Under the pieces are notes generated by a model. That model ran no database searches. It was not told the DNA's origin and was given only the letters and a program-made list of their open reading frames with translations. Both the position numbers and the translations under genes were made by a program. DNA of 64,000 bases, taken from contig JAPMXV010000050.1 of the NCBI GenBank assembly GCA_026936335.1, positions 1 to 64,000 of the forward strand, in the 5' to 3' direction. This document shows positions 55,147-64,000 of the stretch, piece after piece. The first letter of the stretch is position 1, and each line of letters opens with the position of its first letter. Origin of the DNA: Mantamonas sphyraenae. Taxonomy: Eukaryota > CRuMs > Mantamonadidae.

Positions 55147-58100
55147 ATGTCGGCGGAATCCATTCTTGCCCTCCTCGACGAGTCTGAGCAAGAGCTCAAG
55201 GTCTATGCCCTGCGCAAGATCAACGACATCGTCGATGTCTCCTGGGCCGAGGTGGCCGACTATGTCGACGACATGTATGTTTTGCCGTCCGTGGCAGACC
55301 CTCCTGCTTCTGCCTTTGCCTCCCTCGTCCCCCTTTCCGGCCCTCTCGTCACTGTCGATCCCGCTGACCCGTCCCGTCTCCGCCGCTATGGCCTCTTCCC
55401 ATCCCCGTTCGCCTGTCACCGCAGTGGTGCACTGTCCGAAGACTCGGATTTCCAGCACAACAAGCTGGCTGCCCTCGTTGCTGCCAAGGTCTGTGCCCGT
55501 TTTCAGGCTCCCCGCGCGCGCGCCAACCACCGCGCGTCCGATTCCGGCAGCTCCGCTCACACCCCCTGTGCTCACACGCCGTCCACTTACGTCCGCAGGT
55601 CTATTACCATCTCGGTGCATACAACGAGGCCTGCTCCTACGCCCTCCTTGCGGGCGACCAGTTTGACGTCACGGAGCGCTCCCAGTTTGTCGAGACGGTG
55701 ATCTGTGCGTTGTGCCAATTCCTCCCGCGTTTCCGTCGCCTCGCCCACCTCCCGCCTCCACACCGTCCTCTCCACACCCACATGTGCCCGCCATCCTCCT
55801 GCATACGTCATCGTGCTCCTCCCTTGCCCATTCCACGCCTCGGAAATGCCCAGACACACGCCGTGGCGCCCCCGTTCCAGTCTCGGCCGAACGCCGCCAA
55901 AAACCGAGCGCGTGGAGAATGCCATCCGCAGCAGCCGGCCCTTTCGACGCTCCCCGCTTGCCATCATCACACGCTGACACAACGTCCTCCCACTCCCTAA
56001 CATTGTCCATTCGCACTCCGCGCACCCGGCATCCTTGCGCAGCCAACTGCATCGACTCGTACATCGAGAAGCAGGTGGAAAATGCCGAAGCTGCGCTGCG
56101 CCACAAGCTGCTCGAGGAACAGGGCGACGAGCCGCCGCGTGAACTCGTGCTTGCAGAAATCGACCCCAACCTCGAGCAGGTGGTGGAACGCATGTTCCAG
56201 CGCTGTTTCGACGACGGAGAGTTCAAGCAGCCCATCGGCATTGCCCTTGAGGCACGCCGTTTGGACATTCTGGAAAAGGCCATTGCCCTCGCAGGCGAAG
56301 CCAGCGGAGACGCACAGGCCACCGTCTCCGAGTACCTGTCGTACACATACACCCTGTGTGTCACCAACGTCGTCGGCTCCCGAGAGTTTCGCCAAAGCAT
56401 CATGCGCTACCTTGTGCGCAAGTACCAGAGTCTCGAGGTGCCCGACTACGTCAACATGTGCCAGTGCCTCGTCTACCTCGACGACCCGTCCACCGTTGCC
56501 TCCACCCTCGTTTCCCTCCTCAAGAGTGGCTCCGAGGGCGACGAGCTCCTCGCCTACCAGATCGCCTTTGATTTGTGCGACACAGCAACCCAGAAATTCA
56601 CCATCAGCATCCGCGAAAACCTGCCTTCGCCCGCTGCCAGCAGCAGCAGCAGCAACAGCAGCAACAGCGAAGGTGATGACGCCCAGCAGGAGGACACAGA
56701 CAACGCCGAGTTTGCCGCTCGTCTCAAGAAGCTAGACATGATCCTGCAGGGCGAGACCTCGATCAATCTCTACCTCTCCTTCCTGTGCCGCAACAACAAC
56801 ACGGACATCCGCATCATGAACAACACCAAGGACGCACTCGAGGTGAAGAACTCGGTGCTCAACCTGGCCGCCATCTTGTGCAACGGCATCATGCACAGCG
56901 GCACCACCGTGGACACTTTTCTGCGCAAGAACATGCAGTGGCTGTCTCGCTGCAAGAAGTGGGCCCAGTTCTCCGCCGTAGCCTCGCTGGGCATCATCCA
57001 CTATGGCCACATGAGCGAAGGCCAAAAGGTGCTCCAGCCATACCTGCCCGGAGGCGCCAACACGGGCGGACCTGGCTCCCCGTACAGTGAGGGCGGCTCT
57101 CTGTACGCCGTGGGCCTCATGCACGCCAACCATAGCCGTCCGGACACCATCGACTACATGTGCACGCAGCTGCAGGCTGCCGCGGGACGCGAGCCCGTCA
57201 TCCACGGCGCCTGCCTGGGCCTCGGCGCAGCCGCCATGGCCACAGGCAACCAGGGTGTGGTCAACCAGCTGCGTGATATCCTGCACAGCAACGACGCAGT
57301 GGCGGGCGAGGCCGCAGCCCTGGCCATCGGTTTGGTCATGGTGGGCACAGCCGACGAGCTCACCCTGAACGACTTTCTGGGCACCGCACACAACACCGAG
57401 CACGAAAAGATCATCCGCGCCATCGGCATGGCCTTTGCCATGATCAACTACGGCCGTGAGGAGGAGGCCGACGTGATGATCGAGCAGCTCAGCAGCGACA
57501 AGGACCCCCTGCTGCGCTTTGGAGGCATGTACACCATTGCCATGGCGTACTGCGGCACACGCAACAACAAGGCCCTCCGCAAGCTGCTGCACTTTGCCGT
57601 CAGCGATGTCAACGACGACGTGCGCCGCGCCGCCGTTACAGCCATCGGCTTCTTGCTCTTCCGCGAGCCCCAAATGTGCCCCAAATTTGTGTCGCTGTTG
57701 GCCAAGTCGTACAACCCGCACGTGCGCCACGGCGCAGCCACCGCACTGGGCATTGCTTGCGCAGGCACAGGCCTCAAGGAGGCGCTGGACATTCTGGAGC
57801 AGCTCACCGAAGACCAGAGCGACTTTGTGCGCCAGGGCGCACTCATCTCCATGGCCATGATCCTGATGCAGCAGAACGAGAAGCAGGAGCCGCGCGTGAA
57901 AAAGGTGCGCGAGATGTACGCCTCGATCATCGCCAACAAGCGCGAGCCAACCATGGCCAAGCTGGGTGCCATTCTGGCCACAGGCATCATCGATGCAGGC
58001 GGACGCAACGTGACCATCAGTCTGCTCACACGCACGGGCCACAAGAACATGGAAGCCATTGTCGGCCTGGCCCTATTCACCCAATTCTGGTACTGGTATC

Positions 58101-58831
58101 CGCTCACGCACTTTATCAGCATGGCCTTTTCGCCCACCGCGCTCATTGGCTTGAACAAAGACCTGCAGGTGCCCAAGATGGAGTTTACCTCCAACGCCGC
58201 ACCCTCCATGTTTGCGTACCCGGAGCCCATCAAGGCACCGGAGAACAACAAGAAGGAAAAGAAGGGCAAAGCCGTGCTGAGCTTCACAAACAAGGCACGC
58301 AATCAGGACGGCTCACTGGCGTCTGCAAACACCCTGCGCAACGCCCTGACCGAGGAGGAGGAGCCCAAGGACGACGACAAGACAAGCGCAGCCGGTGACA
58401 AGACCGACGCCATGGAGGAGGACGGCGTGGGTCCCACCGCAACTTCAGGCGCTGACGCAGACAAAGGAAAAGACAAGGCCGACGAGGAGAACGGCGAGGA
58501 CGACAAGGAGCAGGCAAACCAGGCGCAGGAGCAGGAGCCCCAGTTTGAGGTGCTGAACAACCCGTCGCGCGTTACCGTCAGCCAGCGCTCGGTGGTGCAA
58601 TTTAACGAAGGCCGCTACGAGCCGGCCGTGGAGGGATATGTGTTTGGCATCACCATGCTGCAGGACAACACCCCCGAGGAAAAAGTGGAGCTGGCAGATA
58701 TTGTCCTGGTCAAGGCCAATGGTGGCTCCAGCAGCAGCTCCAGCGGAAGTGCAGCTGCAGACGCCATGGAAGAGGATGAGGGCGAGGAGCCGCCGCCTCC
58801 CGAAGACTTTGACTACCCTGCCGCGTCGTGA
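55147..58831 (+). CDS. PSMD1: 26S proteasome regulatory subunit RPN2/PSMD1
   Basis: Four exons (55147-55274, 55425-55488, 55599-55704, 56043-58831) encode 1028 residues. Spliced joins reproduce the family sequence: WAEVADYVDDI, DFQHNKLAALVAAKVYYHLGAYNEA, and ETVISNCIDSYIEKQVENAE (human: [20 protein letters not shown]). Landmarks: MFQRCFDDGEFKQPIGIALEARRLD, a series of proteasome/cyclosome repeats (GGSLYAVGLMHAN, GACLGLGAAAMATG, EAAALAIGLVMVG), FWYWYPLTHFISMAF, and the C-terminal LNNPSRVTVSQ. Poly-Ser and acidic inserts lengthen it relative to human (about 953). RPN2 is the large base scaffold that binds RPN13 and ubiquitin-processing factors. Intron 3 (338 bp) is one of the longest resolved here. 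Confidence 0.97.
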
Positions 58832-59122
58832 GCTCAGAGAAATGGACGAGAATTCAACCCCTCGCTTCTTTGTCGCATGCATGGTTGCCCATGCATGCAA
58901 AGGGGAGATGTGCATATGATGCATGCGACCTCCGGACAAGCGTGTCCCGCGTTTGCGACACGAAAACGGGGGGAAAGGCGTCGGAACCCGGCGAATTCGG
59001 GAAGCCAATTCACTCTTCCTTGGAAATGAAAAGGGATGCTGCGTCCGCCACGCCGGCTCACCCAACCAAACCAACCAAAAAGTCAAGCAACACTCGTATC
59101 ATCGAGGTCCAAAGAGAACATC
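58832..59122. other. Spacer with a perfect inverted repeat
   Basis: These 291 bases between PSMD1 and the RBR ligase contain a perfect 10-bp inverted repeat at 58875-58884 and 58889-58898 (GCATGCATGG, loop TTGC, CCATGCATGC). ATGCAT-like repeats continue to about 58926. It lies about 45 bases after the PSMD1 stop, so it could be an mRNA hairpin or 3' processing element, or a symmetric protein-binding site. Confidence 0.6.
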
Positions 59123-60238
59123 ATGGACAAGTTTGACTACCTGCTTCTTGTGCACGAGCTGCGGAAGGAAAAGGGCAAAGTTGCTCAGCAAGCTTTGGAC
59201 CGAATGCCGTCGGAAGAGTCACTGCAGGAGGTGGTGGACATGTTCAAAGCCAAGACGTCGTACAAGCGCCAGCCATGTGGCAAGTGCGGGATGGACAATG
59301 TGCGTGTGTGCGATTTCGGCGAACGGTGTCTGCTTGGAGAGGAGTGCCTCTGGCACCATTGCGAGCTCTGCGTCATCTGTGAGCAAGAGGTTCACGTGGA
59401 CCACGTGGGGTACGGCGTGGAGGGATGTGAGCATCGCATGTGCCGTCGATGTGTCCTGATGGATCTGGACGGCATGCTTCGACAGAGCATTTTTCCACTC
59501 AAGTGCCGCATGTGCAAGGCCGAGGGCCACGAGGTGGAGATCCCTACTCTCCGTGCACAGCAAATTCTGGATGAAGAGGAAGACGCGGACACGCAGAAAC
59601 GATTGACGGCGCTCGAGAGGAGTTTCCTTGGATGGCACCCATGCATTGCACCCAATTGCACGGGTGCCTGCGATCCCAATGACATCGATGACGACGACAC
59701 CAAGTGTACATGCAGCGATTGCGGGTTTGAGTGGTGCCACGAGTGCCAGGTGCAGTGGATGGAGGAGATCGAGGTCGAGGTCGAGGTTGAGGCTGAGGCT
59801 GAGGCTGAGGCTGAGGCTGAGGCTGAGGCTGAGGCTGAGGCTGAGGCTGAGGCTGAGGCTGAGGTTGAGGCTGAGGCTGAGGCTGAGGCTGAGGCGGATG
59901 CTGAGGCTGAGGCTGAGACTCAGGCCGAAGAGACTCAGGTCGAAGAAGCTCAGGTCGCACAGCCAGCTGTGCAAACCGTGGTCGAGCTACGGGAAACGGA
60001 GCACAACTGTACAGAGTTCCAGGCTCGAAAGGGTGATCGACTGCTCGATGAGCTCATTTCCGAGTATGGGTGGCGAAAGTGTGGCGTTTGCGGCTACGCC
60101 ATCGAGAAAACTGAAGGATGCAACCACGTGGCGTGCCGATGTGGTCACCACATCTGCTTCAAGTGCGGCGAGGTCTTTGACGAGTCCAACGCATGCTACA
60201 CACACATGGACGAGGAGCACGGAGGACACAGCACATGA
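59123..60238 (+). CDS. RBR-type (RING-IBR-RING) E3 ubiquitin ligase with (Glu-Ala)n insert
   Basis: This intronless gene encodes 371 residues. The order is: a helical N-terminus, a Cys/His-rich finger (CGKCGMDNVRVCDFGERC), RING1 (CVICEQEV...CEHRMCRRC...CRMC), IBR (HPCIAPNCTGAC...CTCSDCGFEWCHEC), an acidic (EV/EA)n stretch of about 50 residues, then RING2 (CGVCGYAIEKTEGCNHVACRCG). The catalytic Cys is the one in EGCNH, about residue 333. The long acidic insert between IBR and RING2 falls where RBR ligases keep a flexible linker, so it probably extends the hinge. Family members pass ubiquitin through the RING2 Cys. No ARIADNE, UBA or UBL domain is seen, so the subfamily is open. Confidence 0.9.
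   Translation: MDKFDYLLLVHELRKEKGKVAQQALDRMPSEESLQEVVDMFKAKTSYKRQPCGKCGMDNVRVCDFGERCLLGEECLWHHCELCVICEQEVHVDHVGYGVEGCEHRMCRRCVLMDLDGMLRQSIFPLKCRMCKAEGHEVEIPTLRAQQILDEEEDADTQKRLTALERSFLGWHPCIAPNCTGACDPNDIDDDDTKCTCSDCGFEWCHECQVQWMEEIEVEVEVEAEAEAEAEAEAEAEAEAEAEAEAEVEAEAEAEAEADAEAEAETQAEETQVEEAQVAQPAVQTVVELRETEHNCTEFQARKGDRLLDELISEYGWRKCGVCGYAIEKTEGCNHVACRCGHHICFKCGEVFDESNACYTHMDEEHGGHST
59771..59920 (+). repeat. Hexanucleotide GAGGCT coding array
   Basis: About 20 imperfect copies of GAGGCT/GAGGTC/GAGGTT encode alternating Glu-Ala or Glu-Val in the RBR ligase. Most copies are identical GAGGCT, which suggests recent slippage and probable length polymorphism. The reading frame is preserved because the unit is six bases. 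Confidence 0.95.
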
Positions 60239-60312
60239 TTCGAGCGTGAAAATGAACGCCGCTCAGATCCACCAAACAACATTGTTGCCGCCCCGCTTCA
60301 TTCATCAACACC

Positions 60313-60907
60313 TCACCTCCCTCCGATACTCCCAGTACGGCTTTTGCCACTGTTGCTTCTCTTCTGCATGGTCGTGAACGACCGCTGGACCTTTGTCGTC
60401 AACACCTCCTCATCCTCCTCACCATCGTCCTCCTCTCCTCCTTCCCGATCGAACGACGACCTGCGCTGCGATGTGCTCCTTTTGGCCCCCGTGTTCCTCT
60501 CTTCGCGTCCATCCAGCGCCCCACGCCGGGTCCGCGTCGTTGTGCTTGTGCTTGTGCTTGTCGCACCCGTGCTTTTGGTTCCCTGCCTCGACGCACACAC
60601 CTTTTTGTGTGCCTTCCACGCATCCAGTTGGCATTCCTGCGAGCAGTAGCCATCCTGCATGCACCCGGAACACAGCTGGAATTCGTAGGGCGTCTTTTCA
60701 ACCTTTGCACATCCGCTATTCCCACACTCCCGCAGCTGCACCGATCCCACACCACGCCCTGTCGCCTGTTTCTCCTTCTCCTCCTGCGTCTCCTTCTTGC
60801 CCTCCTTCTTGCCCTCCTTCTTACTGTCCTTCTTCTTTTTCTTAGAGAACAACCCAAAGCGCTTCTTTCCGTCGTCATCGTCACCATCGCCTCCACCACT
60901 GCCACCA

Positions 60908-60938
<31 letters not shown>

Positions 60939-63900
60939 TGCTGCTGCTTCTGCTGCCTGAAAGCGCACTCCCTCCTTCCTTGCTGTTCCGTCCTTCCTCC
61001 TCCTTCAGAGCCTCGTCCAAATTCAACCCGCGCAACACATTGCTCATCGACAGACGCCAGTTGTTGGACTTGCCCTTGCTCGGCGTTTCCTTGGTCCCCG
61101 CTGTTCCACTGCCGTTCGAGCCTGCGGCAGGCGCCAGTCCGGGCATGTCACCGCTGTCGTTGGCGGTGTTGGTGGAAGACTTGCTGGCCATGGCCGCACG
61201 TGCTGCCTCGTTGTACTCGTCGCCTTCCAGCGGGGTGCTGGCCACCACCACAGTGTATCCGTTGCCTGCACTCACGTGTTCCACACCCTTGCCCTCAAAC
61301 TCTGTGTACAACCGCGGAACGCGGTCGTACTCGTCGCTGCTGGACATCCGTGCGCCCCACACATACACAGATCCCGCATCTGTGAGAAGCACCATGTGTT
61401 CGTCGCCACAGCTAAACGCACGCACTTTGTGACCTCCAAATTGTTCGCTGTTCATGCTCACAAGGGCGTCCGGTGCCTTTGCCCCAAACGGACGCATTGC
61501 CCCGCGCCCAAACACGTGCACCGCCCCGCTGGCGTCCAGCACCGCCGTGTACATTGTCCCGCAGTCGATTTGCACCACACCACCGGGGATGTGCTCCAGC
61601 TTGCATGGCTCGTGAACCACAAGGGCGTCCGTCTCCAGACCCAAAGCATGGTCGACGTTCTCACCCCACACAAACACGTCGCCATCACTGCTCAATGCAG
61701 CCATGTGTGTCAATCCGGCTGCCACTTGCACCACGTGCACCTTGTCCGAGGCCAGCCTGGGCACGGCCACGGGCAGACCCATCAACGGACCTCCATCCTC
61801 GTCGCCATCCATGCCACCACGGCACGCCTTTGCCAACTCGGCATTCTCCTTCACCTGAGCCGGGGAGTACCCAAGGGCACCTTTGCCCCAAGTAAACACG
61901 GCGCCCGTGTTGGTGCATGCGACGGCGTGGGACCCTGCGGCTGCAATGTCCGTCACCTTTTCGCTCACCAGAGCGTGGACCAGACGTGGAAGACTCACGC
62001 TACGGTTGCCACGCTGTTTGGTGCCGTGATCCAGACCCAGCTGCATGCAGATGTTCATGCCCCATCCAAACACGTCGCCCTCGGCGGTGAGGGCAAGCGA
62101 AAAGTCGGGACCAGCGGCCACCTTGAGCACCGACTTGTCGTGCATCAGAGCCAGCTGCTTGGGCACCGTCTGATCACGTTTGGAACCGTGGCCTAGGGCG
62201 CCTGTGAAGCCCACGCCGACGCTCAGGAGCTTGCCAAACTCGGTGACAAAGAGGGTGTGCGAGTGCCCACAGCCCACGTGCATGACATTGCGACCCTCCA
62301 GATTGTGTACGGCACTGGGGCTGCGATGGTTGCGCGTGCTTCCTGTTCCCAGCTGGTACTGCAGACCGCGGCCCCAGCTGTAACAATAATTGGGTTCCAC
62401 GGTGTCGTCGTCCGCCACGCTTGCGTTCAGACTCATCGAGCCACTCGATGACACATAAATGGACCGTGAGCGCCCCGATCCTCCACGCACGCGACCCATC
62501 ATGTGCAAGGTGCCCTTTCGCGACGCCAACGACGGCGATGCGAGCGGAGATCCTTGCTTGTCCTCCAGGGTGACACTCAGACTTGTGCCGCTGCTGCTTC
62601 CTGTGCCACTGCCACTGCTGGACGTGGACCCTGTGGACGACGCCGAGTCCAGACCAGACTCTGCCCCATGGATCTTGCTCATGTTGCTCACCAGAACGGC
62701 CAGCGTGTCCAGGGTCTCCTTGGACAGCGCGTTGGCACGGCACATCTTGTTCACAAACTGCCGGGTGTAGGACTCGCTCAGACCCAAACTCAGCATGTTG
62801 AACGCATAGTTGCCCAGCAGCTCAAACACCACTGACTCTTGGTTGGCCAGGATCGATTCCAAACCGCCTTCGTCCTCTCCTTCCGAACTGCTGCTGCTGC
62901 TGTTGCTGCGTGCGTTTTCTTCGGCCCGTTTCTTGTCCTCCACAAAAGCAGTGGTCCAATACTTGTCTTGGGCCCAGATGGGTGCGGTGCGCAGACGCTG
63001 TTGCAGGAGCTCATGCGATCCAGAGTCAGTGAGGCGGTAGTAGCGTCCGATGACGTCCATCAGCACGCGCGCATTGGTGTACTCGTTCTCATGGCTGATG
63101 TGGTGCAGACAGGTATGCAGCACCGTCAGCAGCTGGTCGAAGCAGCCGTCGCTGAGGATAGACGATGTCGCATCGGCCAACGACAGCTCCTCCACCAGCC
63201 GCGTTCTTCCCGTTTCGTACTCCACCATTTCGCCAAGCTGCTGTTGCTCCTCTTTGTCCAACTCTGTGCCTCCCAGCAACCGGCTGGCACACTCGACAAT
63301 AAACGTGCCTGACGCATCCAACTGCACAATCGATCCGTGTCGTGCACGAACGCCGCCGTGGCTGAGTGCAGAGCTGGGGGACGCCACGTCGTCATCATCG
63401 GCCCCATCTCCCCTGTCTCTCATCACCAGAGCTTCCAGCGCCGCTGTGTCCACATCCGCCATCACTGCACCCAGTGTGTCCTCGTCCGCCAAGGCCTCGT
63501 GGTCAAACGTGCCATCCCACACGCCCTGCCGGCCGTTCTCCGGACGTTCCTCAGGTGACCATGCAGATGCCTGTCTGTACCCATACACATACGCTGATCC
63601 TGCACTGTCTCCAGGCTGGGCGCAGTGGCGAAGGTAAAAGGCGTGCAGGCCAAGCAGCAGGTCGTCGCGCAGATCGTCGAGGTGCGGTGGGGCCGTGGAA
63701 ACGTGCACGGGAAACGGATGGGTGAAGCGCAGAAGGGAGGCAGTAGGCATGAGAGAGGCCATGAGATAGCCAAATGGGGACAGGGTGGCTTCCACGGCAT
63801 GCAAGTAGGTGGCAAACACGGTTCGCATGCCCTCCAGGTGCTCGGTGACAAAGGAGGCAAAGGCCTGTGTTTGCAGCACCATGTGCAGAAAGTCCGGGTC

Positions 63901-64000
63901 GTCGCTGGTGGCTCCGTAGGGGGACCGCTTGAGAAAAGTACTCTTGTTGAAGGAAATAATGGGCACTGCAGCGCTCTGCAGGATGATCAAGTGACGGCGA
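60313..64000 (-). CDS. DENN-RCC1-MYND fusion protein, N-terminus beyond the window
   Basis: The frame is open from the window edge (64000), so the start is missing; at least 1229 residues are present and no intron is needed. The first residues (IISFNKSTFLKRSPYGA, FLHMVLQTQAFASFVTEHL) match the end of a DENN domain (F....FL..., FL..ll.TQ.F..F). A long helical region follows, then about six RCC1 blades (YCYSWGRGLQYQLGTG, VFGWGMNICMQLGLD, VFVWGENVDHALGL, VYVWGARM) at nt ~62400-61220. Poly-Ser/Asn and Lys tracts precede a MYND zinc finger (CGNSGCAKVEK...LCSGCMQDGYCSQECQLDAWKAHKKVC) at nt ~60720-60590. DENN domains are Rab exchange factors; RCC1 and MYND would add protein contacts. The stop is 74 bp from the RBR stop (convergent). 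Confidence 0.8.

Noticed and set aside
56732-58042. 436-codon minus frame opposite PSMD1
   Set aside because: It is the antisense of proteasome/cyclosome repeats and rich in His/Val/Ala without motifs.

Overview
The window starts at a chromosome end. The first ~210 bases are CCCTAA repeats (TTAGGG-type telomere on the other strand), followed without a break by a gene-dense nuclear eukaryotic region. All genes use the standard code. Most have no intron or a few short GT-AG introns (about 80-340 bp); I resolved about 30 by matching reading phase and, where possible, family alignment. Introns often carry a CTGAC (sometimes CTAAC or TTGAC) branch-type motif. Spacers are short (often 20-100 bp), the sequence is GC-rich, and Ser/Thr/Pro-rich low-complexity inserts are frequent. 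TMEM231 (ciliary transition zone) and a MYCBPAP-like protein point to a flagellate. TFIID, Mediator, proteasome, CPSF and KEOPS-kinase genes are ordinary eukaryotic housekeeping genes. A free-living protist is the best guess (an apusomonad-like flagellate would fit, but the species is not provable from this sequence).

Layout. 1-481: telomere and a very short subtelomere. 482-4070: an unrecognised protein made of an internally duplicated helical module (ABAB). 4646-6564: a degenerate actin-related protein convergent with an ankyrin protein. 6606-16740: three genes on one strand, namely a 1712-residue type I membrane protein with EGF/laminin-type repeats, a GPC1-family glycerophosphocholine acyltransferase, and an IQ-HECT ubiquitin ligase. 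16786-18104: an ankyrin/coiled-coil protein with a frame slip. 18145-20566 (-): TAF5. 20619-23205: a protein ending in a degenerate kinesin-like motor. 23242-27210 (-): eIF3j, TMEM231 and a polytopic membrane protein, the last divergent from a TOM1/GPR137-like membrane protein (27355-28876). 28928-33491: MED8-like and MYCBPAP-like genes. 33553-37041 (-): RCC1 and an EF-hand protein. 37387-41033: BUD32 kinase and CPSF73.

41814-52531 (-) is the outstanding locus: a five-exon gene for a secreted protein of about 3359 residues. It has a signal peptide, an acidic leader, six von Willebrand factor D-like modules that are unusually Arg/Lys-rich, a long basic helical tail and an 18-residue Arg-rich perfect tandem repeat. 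An unbroken 9.4-kb reading frame lies on its opposite strand.

After it come two acidic coiled-coil ORFs (52756-54965, -), PSMD1/RPN2 (55147-58831), an RBR ubiquitin ligase with an (Glu-Ala)n insert (59123-60238), and a DENN-RCC1-MYND fusion that runs off the right edge (60313-64000, -).

No transposon, rRNA, tRNA or CRISPR was recognised. The genes do not form one pathway. Themes are transcription and RNA processing (TAF5, MED8, CPSF3), ubiquitin/proteasome (HECT, RBR, PSMD1), cilium (TMEM231, MYCBPAP) and cell surface (EGF protein, giant vWD protein, polytopic proteins).
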